A DNA stretch of 64,000 nucleotides from CALMKX01 sp036274895 (GTDB lineage: Bacteria; Acidobacteriota; Thermoanaerobaculia; Multivoradales; SZUA-115). Each line of letters opens with the position of its first letter. Position 1 is the stretch's first letter. The stretch is taken from NCBI GenBank assembly GCA_036274895.1, contig DASUEU010000075.1, positions 150,102-214,101 of the forward strand. Reading direction: 5' to 3'. The translations under genes and the position numbers were made by a program. Under the pieces are notes generated by a model. The model searched no databases. It was not told where the DNA came from and saw nothing but the letters and a program-made list of their open reading frames with translations. This document shows positions 7,771 through 17,361 of this stretch, piece by piece.

Positions 7771-8437
7771 ACAGAAGCGCGGCCGCTTCGGCCGGCCGAC
7801 GGTGCCGGTCCACCCAATACCCCCAGGCGACCAGGAGCCACATCGAGAGCCCTGCCCAGCCGATCGCCGTCTCGCTCGGCGGCGGCGGCCCGAAGAGATT
7901 GGCCAGGTAGACCGCCAGGAGAAAGGCCACTAGCCCCCACCAACCCCATCGGCCTTGCCCGTCGAGCGGCTTGGTGCCCCGGCTGTAGAGCACCACCCCC
8001 GCAGCGAAAAGGCCCAGCTCCACGGCCAGGGTGCCGGGCAGGGAGGCCCACAGCTCGAGGCCGTAGCGACCTTCCCCTCCCGGCGCCAAGGGCAGGTCCG
8101 GCCGGTGGCTCAGCCAGTCGAGCAGCCAGTGGCTCACCACCACGGCTCCGGCCAGGAGGGCAGCGCGCCGGGGGCGCTTCGCCAGCACCAGGATCCCGGC
8201 CAGCAACGCACCCCAGAAGACGGCAGCCAGCAGGCTGTGCGTCCACGGATAGTGGGTGAAGTCGAGCGGCGTCACCCGGGTGATGCCGGGTGCGATCCGC
8301 ACGTGCTCCACCCCGGCTAGCACCAGCAAGGGCCAGATCAGGTCCACCAGCTGGGCCGCCAGGAAGAAGGTGCCCAGCGAAAGAGCCGGTGCACTGCGCT
8401 TGGCCGCCAACCCGACGGCAAAGTGTCCTACGAACAT
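7757..8437 (-). CDS. DUF457/YdjM-like integral membrane protein (putative metal-dependent hydrolase)
   Basis: This 226-residue protein has about six hydrophobic segments. It carries the features of the YdjM/DUF457 membrane family: MFVGHFAVGLAAKR at the N-terminus, HYPWTHSLLAAVFWG in the middle and VVSHWLLDWLSHRPDLPL. The conserved His and Asp residues (GH, TH, SHWLLD, HRPD) are the reason the family is described as putative metal-dependent hydrolases. The substrate is unknown. It begins seven bases after the DUF4345-like gene and is probably the last gene of an operon that starts with glutamate dehydrogenase. Its 3' end overlaps the convergent immunity-like gene. Confidence 0.85.
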   Translation of the reverse strand: MFVGHFAVGLAAKRSAPALSLGTFFLAAQLVDLIWPLLVLAGVEHVRIAPGITRVTPLDFTHYPWTHSLLAAVFWGALLAGILVLAKRPRRAALLAGAVVVSHWLLDWLSHRPDLPLAPGGEGRYGLELWASLPGTLAVELGLFAAGVVLYSRGTKPLDGQGRWGWWGLVAFLLAVYLANLFGPPPPSETAIGWAGLSMWLLVAWGYWVDRHRRPAEAAALLSTPP

Positions 8438-8444
8438 GCAGCCC

Positions 8445-8831
8445 TCACGATCCCTGCCCTTCGCGCAGATAGCAGTAGAGCCCCAGCCCGGTACCGACCA
8501 GCTCGGCGACCAGCAGCCAGACCAGCAAGGGCCGCGTGGAGCCGGCGATCAGCATCCCCAGGCCGCGGGTGAAACCGAAGCCGGCGAGGATCAGCACCTG
8601 CGCCGCGAGACCGGCCTTCACCCACTCGGGCTTGGCCGCGCACCAGGCGAAGAAGATCCCCACCGCCAGCACGAAGCCGCCGTAGGTGGCCCGGAAGTCG
8701 ATCAGCGCCGTGGGCGTGGCCACCTCGATCTCCACCGTGCGGCCCATGGCCACCGGCCAGAACAGGAAGGCGACGCCGATCGCCAGGAAGACCAACGCCG
8801 ACAGGCCGAGAGAGACCAGGGAGAGGGTCAT
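8445..8831 (-). CDS. DUF4345-like small membrane protein
   Basis: The 128-residue protein is predicted to span the membrane four times (LSALVFLAIGVAFLFWPVAM; GGFVLAVGIFFAWCA; AAQVLILAGFGFTRGLGML; LLVWLLVAELVGTGLGLY). The layout, and the segment ALIDFRATYGGFVLAVGIFF with its conserved R-A-T-Y-G-G, fit the DUF4345 family, whose function is unknown. I chose ATG 8831 because it overlaps the stop of the preceding gene in an ATGA arrangement. A longer upstream reading of this frame antisense-overlaps nothing but lies within the preceding gene and is not expected to be translated. Confidence 0.78.
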   Translation of the reverse strand: MTLSLVSLGLSALVFLAIGVAFLFWPVAMGRTVEIEVATPTALIDFRATYGGFVLAVGIFFAWCAAKPEWVKAGLAAQVLILAGFGFTRGLGMLIAGSTRPLLVWLLVAELVGTGLGLYCYLREGQGS

Positions 8832-9148
8832 GTCCGGGACCGCCGGGGGCCGACCAGCTCGAGGTAGCGCTCGCGCGGCTCGCCCGTCCAACCGTTGACG
8901 CCGTTCTTGGGCAGCCAGATGAGGTGAACGTAGAGGACGGCGAGGGCGAGCACCCCGAGCAGAGCCCAGAACCAGATTCGCCCGAAGGCGACCGAGACTC
9001 CCACGAAGAGCAGGTTGGCGAGCAGGATCTTCAGCACCCGTCGCCATTTCGGTTTGTGCGCCTCGAAGTGTCCAAGGAGCACTCCGCCGATCGCCGTCAA
9101 ACCCATCAGGAGGGCGACTTCGAACCAATGGCTATCCGTGCTCCACAT
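8828..9148 (-). CDS. Small membrane protein, unknown function
   Basis: The 106-residue protein has two or three hydrophobic segments: ALLMGLTAIGGVLLGHF near the start, then ILLANLLFVGVSVAFGRIWF and ALLGVLALAVLYVHL, with a basic loop (EAHKPKWRR) between them. The C-terminal tail is soluble (WLPKNGVNGWTGEPRERYLE). I do not recognise a characterised family. It starts 22 bases after the glutamate dehydrogenase stop and overlaps the DUF4345-like gene by four bases, so it is most likely part of that transcript. Confidence 0.75.
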   Translation of the reverse strand: MWSTDSHWFEVALLMGLTAIGGVLLGHFEAHKPKWRRVLKILLANLLFVGVSVAFGRIWFWALLGVLALAVLYVHLIWLPKNGVNGWTGEPRERYLELVGPRRSRT

Positions 9149-9170
9149 GGTAACCCTCCCGGCGGGCGCG

Positions 9171-12100
9171 TCAGCCCGCGATCAGGTCCGCCAGCTGCGT
9201 GCGCACGACGGCGAGCATGGCGAGGTCCACGGTGCCGGCGGCCTTGATCTCGGAGACCCTCTCCTTGGCCCGGCGGTAGCGGTCGGCGCGACCCTCCACC
9301 CAGTGCTCGATGGCGGCCTTGACGCTTTCTCCGGAGCCGGCACCCGCCAGCACGTCGGCGGTCAGGCGGCTTTGCAGCCGGAACAGCTCGTCGGCCAGGC
9401 CGGTCTTCGCCTCGCGCTGCCAGGGCGTGTCGGTCGGCAGCTTGTCGGCCGCCTCACGCAGGGCGTCGAAGCCGAAGCGGGAGCCCAGGTGGTAGAAGGT
9501 GCTGCCCACCTCTTGCACCGGCCGCCGGCTGTCCTCGGCGAGCTCGGCGATGTCGAGCGCCGAGGCCAGAAACTCCAGGCTCGCCACCCGCGCCGCGAGC
9601 GGCTCGGGCACGTGGGTCTTCTCCAGGCGCCGCTGGCGCTTGCGCCAGTCGCTCACCTCCGCCGCCGGCAGAACCTCCTCGGCGCGCTCGGCCAGGGCCG
9701 CGGCGGCGGCCCGCAAGGTCTCGGTGGGCACCGACTTGCCCCGTAGCCGGCGCTTGAGCAGCCAGGTGGTCGCCCCTTCGACCAGGGTCTTGGTGGCGAG
9801 GATCATCTGGGTCTGAGCGTCGGCGGGTGCGACGTTGTCGAGGGCCTCGATCGCGGCCCACAGCGGCCGCAGCTCGAAGGCGTCGCGCACCTGGAGGTAG
9901 GCGCGGGCGATCTCCGGCGCTCCCAGGCCGGTGGTCATCTTGAGCCGGGTGACGAAGGTCGGCCCGACCCGGTTGACCATGCTGTTGGTGACGTGAGTGG
10001 CGGTGATCTCTCGGCGCAGCCGGTGACGTTGGATGGCCTCGGCGTAGCGCTCGCGCAGGGCCTCGGGGAAGTAGAGCACCAGATCCTCGGCGACCACCGG
10101 GTCGTCCGGCAGGTCGGAGTGCAGCAGCTCGTCGAAGAGGGTGATCTTCGAGTACGCCAACAACACGGCGATCTCCGGCCGGGTGAGCCCCTTCTTGGCC
10201 GCCATGCGCTCGGCGATGGCGTCCTCGTCCGGCAGGCCCTCGATCCGCCGATCGAGCTTGCCCATCCTCTCGAGCTCGCGGATCATCCGCGCCTGGCGGT
10301 CGAGGCCCTCGGCTCCTTGGGCCGTGGCGACGGTGATCGCCTGGGTCTGCAGGTAGTTGTCGCGCAGCACCAGCTCGGCCACCTCAGCGGTCATTTCGAC
10401 CAGCAGTTGGTCGCGCTGCTTGACGGTCAGGTCGCCGGCGGCCACCACTTCGTTCAAGAGGATCTTGATGTTGACCTCGTGGTCGGAGCAGTCGACGCCG
10501 CCCGAGTTGTCGATGGCGTCGGTATTGAGCCGGCCGCCCTGGAGGGCGAACTCCACCCGACCGCGCTGGGTGAGGGCGAGGTTGGCCCCTTCGCCGATCA
10601 CCTTGGCCCGGAGCTCCCGGCCGTCGACACGGAGGGAGTCGTTGGCCCGATCGCCGACCTGGAGGTGGGTCTCGGTCGAGGCTTTGACGTAGGTGCCGAT
10701 GCCGCCGAACCAGATCAGGTCCACCTTCGCCTTGAGCATCGCCCTGATCAGCTCGTCGGGCGTGACCGTCCCCGCCTCGAGCTCGAAGACCTCGGCAACC
10801 TGGGGCGAGATGGTCACCGACTTCGCCTTGCGGTCGAAGATCGCGCCACCGGTGGAGAGCAGGGCCTGGTCGTAGTCCATCCAGCTCGAGCGCGGCAGGT
10901 CGAAGAGGCGCTGGCGCTCGGCGAAGCTGGTCGCCGGATCCGGCGCGGGGTCGACGAAGATGTGCTGGTGGTTGAAGGCACCCAGCAGGCGGGCGTGAGG
11001 GGAGCGCAACAGGCCGTTGCCGAAGACGTCGCCCGACATGTCGCCCACACCCACCACGCTGAAGGGCTCGCTCTGGGTGTCGCGCCCCATCTCGCGGAAG
11101 TGGCGCTTGACCGCCTCCCAGGCGCCGCGGGAGGTGATCGCCATCTCCTTGTGATCGTAGCCGGCCGAGCCCCCCGAGGCGAAAGCGTCCCCCAGCCAAA
11201 AGCCGTACTCGGCGGACAGGCCGTTGGCGATGTCCGAGAAGGTGGCGGTGCCCTTGTCGGCGGCGACCACGAGATAGGGATCGTCGTCGTCGCGGCATAC
11301 GACCCGGGCCGGCTTGACCACGCCCACGCCCTGGTAGTTGTCGGTGATGTCGAGCAGGCCGCGGACCAGGGTCTTGTAGCACTCGACCCCTTCCTTCTGG
11401 TACAGGTCCCGCTCGGTCGGCGGACGCTTGACCACGAAGCCGCCCTTCGAGCCCACGGGCACGATCACGGCGTTCTTGACCATCTGCGCCTTGATCAGGC
11501 CCAGGATCTCGGTGCGGAAGTCCTCCGGCCGGTCCGACCAGCGGATGCCACCGCGGGCCACCTTGCCGCCCCGCAGGTGGATCGCCTCCACCCGCGGCGA
11601 GTAGACGAAGACCTCGAACATGGGCCGTGGATCGGGCAGCTCGGCCACGTCGGCCGAGCGCAGCTTGATCGAAAGGTAGGGCTTGGGTTGGCCGTCGCTC
11701 CCCGGCTGGTAGAAGTTGGTGCGCAGGCTGGCGTGCACGACGTTCAAGAAGCGGCGAAGAATGCGGTCCTCGTCGAGGTTGGCCACCCGGTTCAGGGCCT
11801 CCGCGATGCGCTCCTCGATCGCCCTCTCGCGCTCGCCGCGACCCTCTCCGAGGTCGGGATCGAAGCGGGCCTCGAAGAGCTCGACCAGCAGCCGGGCGAT
11901 GCCGGCGTTCTTGTGCAGGGTCTGCACCATGTAGTCCTGGCTGGCGGAGATCCCCGCCTGGCGCAGGTAACGCGAATACGTGCGCAGGATGACCACCTGG
12001 CGCCAGCCGAGACCCGCGCTGAGCACCAGCCGGTTGAGGCCATCGCTCTCGGCCTCGCCCGAGCGCACCCGCGAGAGGGTCTCCTGTACGCGACCCCGCA

Positions 12101-13997
12101 CGTCGCCGGGCTCGAAGTCGAGGCCGTCGAGGGCGTCGAGCTCGAAATCACGGATCCACACCACTGTGCCCCCGGTTGGCCGGATCTCGTAGGGCTGCTC
12201 GGCGACCACCGAGAAACCGAGGTTCTCCAGCTGGGGCACCATCTCCGAGAGGGGAAGGGGCGCACCCGGGTCGTAGATCTTGAACCGCGCTCGGTTGCGC
12301 GCCATGCCGAGGGGTCGATAGAGGTAGAACGCAAGCTTCTCGCCTTGGAGCGCCTCTTCCACCCGCTCGAGGTCGAAGCTCGCCTGCTCCGGCCGATGGG
12401 CCACCTGGTAGGCGATCGGGAAGGCTCCCGCGTAGCGCCGAAGCAGCTCCCCGGCGCGCTCCTCGTTGTCCCCCCCGCGCAGCACCTCGCCCAGGGTGTC
12501 CTCCCAGCCGCGTACGGTCTCCGCCAGGGCGGCTTCGATGTCCTTCTGGTTGTAGGGCGGGATCTGGCCCGGCTTGGTCGAGAGGAAGAACTGGATGCGC
12601 GCCAGCGGCTCCTGGTCGACGTGGGTGTAGACAGCGCCGACCGTGCCGTTGAACGCTCGTTCGAGGATGCCTTCGAGCCGCGGCCGCAGGTCCGTCGAGT
12701 AGCGGTCCCGCGGCACGAAGACCAGGCAGGCCACGAAGCGCTCGAAGGTGTCCTTGCGCACGAAGAGGGCTACCCGCCGGCGCTCCTGGAGCTGGAGGAT
12801 GCCCATGGCGGTGTGGAAGAGCTCCTCGTTGCCGATCTGGAACAGCTCGTCGCGCGGAAAGGTCTCGAGGATGTGGGCCAGGGCCTTGGCGGCATGCCCC
12901 CGGGGCCGGAAGCCAGCGCGCTGGAGCACGGCCTTGACCTTGCGCCGCAGCAGCGGCACCTCCTCGGCCAACTGGCGGTAGGACTGCGAGGTGAAGAGCC
13001 CCTGGAAGCGCAGCTCCTTGAGCACCCGGCCGTCCACGTCGAAGCGCTTGATGCCGACATAGTCCATGTGGGTCGGGCGGTGGACCGGGGAAAGATGGTT
13101 GGTCTTGGTGATGAAGATCAGCTCCGGCCGGCGGGCGAACTCGCTCATCTCGGGAGTGAGCTCGCGCTCGCGGGCGCTCGACACCCGCAGCTCGTCGCGC
13201 AGGATGCCGAGGCCGGTGCCATCCACCGCTCGCAGCACCTCGCCATGCTCGCCCGGCGTCAGGGCGTACTCGCGGAAGCCCAGGAAGGTCATGTTGTCGG
13301 CCTGTAGCCACCGCAGGAAGGCCAGGCTTTCGGCCAGCTCGTCCTCGGAGATCGACTCCGGCCGCGGGCTCGACTCGAGGTCCTGGATCAGTTCCTCCAG
13401 CCGGACGGTCATGGCGCCCCAGTCGTCCACCGCGGCCCGCACTCGCGCCAGTACCCGGAGCAGCTCTTCACGGACTCGCTGGCGCTCGGCGGCGCTGCCG
13501 AGGCGGTCGACCTCGAAGTGCATCAGGGACTCGACCGACATGCCGTCGGCCTCCGGCGCCGCCTCCTCGACGATCCACTGCACCTCGCCACCCTCGTTGC
13601 GCAGGACGCGCACCACGGGATGGATCACCAGGTGCACCTCGAGGCCCTGGCGGTGCAGCTCGGCGGTCACCGAGTCGACCAGGAAGGGCCGGTCGTCGTT
13701 GACCATCTCGACCACCGTGTGGGGGCTGGTCCAACCGTGCTCTTTGATTTCAGGATTGAACACCTGCACTAGGCTTTCCCCGGCCTGGCGCTTGCGGGCG
13801 AAAAGCCACAGGGAAAGCGGGCCGTGCTCCAGCTCCGAGCTCGTGCGGGCCCGCAGGTCATCGGCCGAGATCCCCTCGTAGTACCGCCGAGCGAAAGCCG
13901 CCGCGCCTTCCCCCGCCACCCCGCCCAGGCGTTGGCGAATGACCTGGGCCACTCTTTCGATCACTTCCGCCTTCCACATGTCCTCGATCGCAGCCAT
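9171..13997 (-). CDS. gdhB: NAD-dependent glutamate dehydrogenase, GDH-180 class
   Basis: The 1608-residue protein matches in length and content the very large bacterial NAD-specific glutamate dehydrogenases (EC 1.4.1.2), which oxidise glutamate to 2-oxoglutarate and ammonia in the cytosol. The N-terminal third has ACT-like regulatory segments (VEMVNDDRPFLVDSVTAEL). The catalytic core follows, with PKPYLSIKLRSADVAELPDP, GGIRWSDRPEDFRTEILGL, AVIVPVGSKGGFVVKRPP and VVGVGDMSGDVFGNGLLRSP, the last near the dinucleotide-binding region. I chose ATG 13997 because GAGGGG precedes it; a TTG five codons upstream is in frame. It appears to head a minus-strand operon with three small membrane proteins, and it diverges from the ABC transporter across 74 bases. 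The symbol gdhB follows the Pseudomonas usage. Confidence 0.93.
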   Translation of the reverse strand: MAAIEDMWKAEVIERVAQVIRQRLGGVAGEGAAAFARRYYEGISADDLRARTSSELEHGPLSLWLFARKRQAGESLVQVFNPEIKEHGWTSPHTVVEMVNDDRPFLVDSVTAELHRQGLEVHLVIHPVVRVLRNEGGEVQWIVEEAAPEADGMSVESLMHFEVDRLGSAAERQRVREELLRVLARVRAAVDDWGAMTVRLEELIQDLESSPRPESISEDELAESLAFLRWLQADNMTFLGFREYALTPGEHGEVLRAVDGTGLGILRDELRVSSARERELTPEMSEFARRPELIFITKTNHLSPVHRPTHMDYVGIKRFDVDGRVLKELRFQGLFTSQSYRQLAEEVPLLRRKVKAVLQRAGFRPRGHAAKALAHILETFPRDELFQIGNEELFHTAMGILQLQERRRVALFVRKDTFERFVACLVFVPRDRYSTDLRPRLEGILERAFNGTVGAVYTHVDQEPLARIQFFLSTKPGQIPPYNQKDIEAALAETVRGWEDTLGEVLRGGDNEERAGELLRRYAGAFPIAYQVAHRPEQASFDLERVEEALQGEKLAFYLYRPLGMARNRARFKIYDPGAPLPLSEMVPQLENLGFSVVAEQPYEIRPTGGTVVWIRDFELDALDGLDFEPGDVRGRVQETLSRVRSGEAESDGLNRLVLSAGLGWRQVVILRTYSRYLRQAGISASQDYMVQTLHKNAGIARLLVELFEARFDPDLGEGRGERERAIEERIAEALNRVANLDEDRILRRFLNVVHASLRTNFYQPGSDGQPKPYLSIKLRSADVAELPDPRPMFEVFVYSPRVEAIHLRGGKVARGGIRWSDRPEDFRTEILGLIKAQMVKNAVIVPVGSKGGFVVKRPPTERDLYQKEGVECYKTLVRGLLDITDNYQGVGVVKPARVVCRDDDDPYLVVAADKGTATFSDIANGLSAEYGFWLGDAFASGGSAGYDHKEMAITSRGAWEAVKRHFREMGRDTQSEPFSVVGVGDMSGDVFGNGLLRSPHARLLGAFNHQHIFVDPAPDPATSFAERQRLFDLPRSSWMDYDQALLSTGGAIFDRKAKSVTISPQVAEVFELEAGTVTPDELIRAMLKAKVDLIWFGGIGTYVKASTETHLQVGDRANDSLRVDGRELRAKVIGEGANLALTQRGRVEFALQGGRLNTDAIDNSGGVDCSDHEVNIKILLNEVVAAGDLTVKQRDQLLVEMTAEVAELVLRDNYLQTQAITVATAQGAEGLDRQARMIRELERMGKLDRRIEGLPDEDAIAERMAAKKGLTRPEIAVLLAYSKITLFDELLHSDLPDDPVVAEDLVLYFPEALRERYAEAIQRHRLRREITATHVTNSMVNRVGPTFVTRLKMTTGLGAPEIARAYLQVRDAFELRPLWAAIEALDNVAPADAQTQMILATKTLVEGATTWLLKRRLRGKSVPTETLRAAAAALAERAEEVLPAAEVSDWRKRQRRLEKTHVPEPLAARVASLEFLASALDIAELAEDSRRPVQEVGSTFYHLGSRFGFDALREAADKLPTDTPWQREAKTGLADELFRLQSRLTADVLAGAGSGESVKAAIEHWVEGRADRYRRAKERVSEIKAAGTVDLAMLAVVRTQLADLIAG

Positions 13998-14071
13998 AGT
14001 CCCCTCGTGCAAGTGCAGCAGCTCGCCAAGCCTATCCCAGGCGCCGGGCCGATCGGATACGATCCAACCGC

Positions 14072-14793
<722 letters not shown>

Positions 14794-14797
<4 letters not shown>

Positions 14798-17361
14798 GCC
14801 GCCTCCTCGCCCGCTCCGGCCGGCGCTACCTGGCGCGCCATCCCTGGGCCTCGGGCCTGGCGGTGCTGGGCGTGGCCCTGGGAGTGGCGGTCTACGTGGC
14901 CATCTCGCTGGCCAACGGCAGTGCCCGGCGGGCCTTCGACCTGTCGATCTCGGCGGTCACCGGCCGGGCGACGCATCAGCTGGCGGCCGGTTCCGAGGGT
15001 TTCCCGGAAGGGGAGCTGGTCCGGCTTCGCCGGCTCTTCCCCAGCCTGCCCATGGCGCCCCTGATCGAGGCGCGGGTCACCTCCCCCACGGCTCCCGGTC
15101 GGGTGCTGCTGCTGCTCGGGGTCGATCCCCTGGCGGAGGCACCCTTCCGGCCCTTCCTGGCCCCCGGTCAGGCTTCGGCGCGGGACGCGGGCCTGGACTT
15201 CGCCGCCTTTCTGACCCGGCCGGGCGCCGCCTTGCTCGCCGCCGACACCGCCGCAGAGCTCGGCCTGGCCGCGGGCGAGGCCCTGCCCCTCGGCCGGGAC
15301 GCCGGCTCGGCCGAGCTGACCCTGGTGGGCACCCTGGCTCCCACCGACGCCGCCAGCCGTGCCGCCCTCGCGGACCTGGTGGTGGTCGACCTCGCCACCG
15401 CCCAGGAGAGCCTCGACCGCCTGGGCCGGCTGAGCCGCATCGACCTGCTGCTGCCGCCGGGCGAGGCCGGAGCCGAGGCCGCGGCCCGGCTGGCCGCCGC
15501 GCTGCCCCCGGGCCTCTCCCTCACCCCGGCGGCGGCCCGCGCCGCGAGCCTCGACGAGATGACCCGCGCCTTCCGCCTCAACTTGACGGCACTCTCCCTC
15601 TTGGCCCTGCTCTGCGGCGCTTTCCTCATCGCCAACACCCTGCTGTTCACCGTAGTCGAGAGGCGGGAGGTCTTCGGTGCCCTGCGCGCTCTGGGCGTGA
15701 CCCGAGGCGAGCTGCTCCGGCAGGTGCTCGCCGAGGCGGCGCTGATCGGCGGTGTGGGCTCCCTGCTCGGCCTGCTGCTGGGGACCGCCGCCAGCCGGGC
15801 GCTGGTGGGCCTGGTCGCCCGCACGGTCAATGACCTCTACTTCGCCCTTTCCGTCCGGGAGGTCAACCTCGACCCGCTCGTCCTCACCGTCGGCCTGGCC
15901 CTGGGGCTCGGCACCACCCTGGTGGCCGCCCTGCCCCCCGCCCTCGAAGCCACCAACACACCGCCGCGGGCCGTGATGCTGCGCTCCCTGCTCGAGGAGA
16001 AGAGCCGCCGGGCCGTGGCCTGGGCGGCACGCCTGGGCGCCGGGGGAATCTGCCTCGGCGCGGCCCTCTTCGCCCTGCCCTCGAAGAGCCTGCTGCTGGC
16101 CTTCGGGGCGTTCTTCGTGCTGCTACTCGGCTGCGCCAGCCTGGCGCCGGCGGCGACCGCCGCGGCCAGCCGGCTGCTCGCCGCCCCGGCCGGCCGCCTC
16201 TTCGGCGTGCTCGGCCGCATCGCCGTACGCGGGGTCGAGACGGCCCTGTCGCGCACCGGTGCCGCCATCGCCGCCCTGACGATGGCGGTGGCGATGACCG
16301 TGGCGGTGGGAATCATGATCCAGAGCTTCCGCTCCACCTTGATCCGCTGGCTCGAGGCCGTGCTGGTGGCCGACCTCTACGTCTCGAGCGGCCAGCCGGG
16401 AAGCGCCGATGGCGGCGGCCGGGTGACCGCGGCCACCCTCGGGGCCGTGGCCCTGCTGCCCGGAATCGACAGGGTCAACACCATCCTGGTGGCCCGGACC
16501 GAGGTGGCCGGCGAGACGGCCATCCTCCACGCGGTGGACCTCGACCGCCGGGGCTTCCGCGCCTTCCCCTTCGCCGCCGGCGATCCGTCGCGGATCGAAG
16601 CCGACTTCCAGGCCGGGCGGGCCGTACTGCTGTCAGAGCCCTACGCCTGGCGGCGCGGCCTGGGACCGGGCGACGAGCTGGAGATCCAGAGCCCCACCGG
16701 CCTCCTGCGCTTGCCGGTGGCCGGGGTGATCTACGACTACGGCTCGAGCCAGGGCGCCGTGATCCTCGCCCGCCCCCTCTTCGACCGCCACTGGCCGACG
16801 CGCGGCGCCACGGCGCTCGGTCTCTTCCTGACGCCAGGCGCGGACACCGACGCAGTGACCCGGGGCGTCCGCGCCGCCGCGGCCGGCGCCGGCCAGGCCC
16901 TGGAGGTGCGTCCGAACCGCTGGATCAAGGAGAGCTCCCTGGTGATCTTCGACCGCACCTTCCGGGTCACCGCCGTGCTGCGCCTGCTGGCCGGTGCCGT
17001 GGCCTTCCTCGGGGTGCTCCAGGCCCTGCTGGCCTTGGAGCTGGAGCGGGGCCGGGAGGTGGCGGTGCTGCGGGCCGAGGGCCTCACTCCCAAGCAGGTG
17101 CGGTGGCTGGTGCTGGGCCAGACGGGCTTCCTGGGCGGCGTGGCCGGCCTGCTCGCCCTGCCGGTGGGGGTGCTGATGGCGTGGATCATGGTGGCGGTGA
17201 TCAACCGGCGTTCCTTCGGCTGGACCCTCGCCCTGGAAGTGCCCCCGGCGGCGCTGGTCCAGGGCGTCGCTCTGGCCCTCGCCGCCGCCCTGGCGGCCGG
17301 CCTCTACCCGGCCTGGCGAATGGCCCGCACCCGCCCGGCCGAGGCGCTGCGGGGGGAGTGA
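14794..17361 (+). CDS. FtsX/MacB-type ABC transporter permease (fused double unit)
   Basis: The 855-residue membrane protein starts with GTG overlapping the ATPase stop (GTGA). One transmembrane segment near the N-terminus (LAVLGVALGVAVYVAISLAN) is followed by a large periplasmic domain. A first FtsX-type membrane block follows (LTALSLLALLCGAFLIANTL, RREVFGALRALGVTRGELL). A second complete unit repeats the arrangement and ends with AVLRLLAGAVAFLGVLQALL and GREVAVLRAEGLTPKQVR. Two units in one chain replace the separate AttF and AttG (or LolC and LolE) proteins. The likely role is moving lipid or lipoprotein-like substrates out of the inner membrane, using energy from the neighbouring ATPase. 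Confidence 0.9.

Noticed and set aside
9993..13307. Plus-strand open frame of 1104 codons opposite glutamate dehydrogenase
   Set aside because: Antisense mirror of a strongly conserved gene, with a biased His/Gly/Leu composition and no domain.
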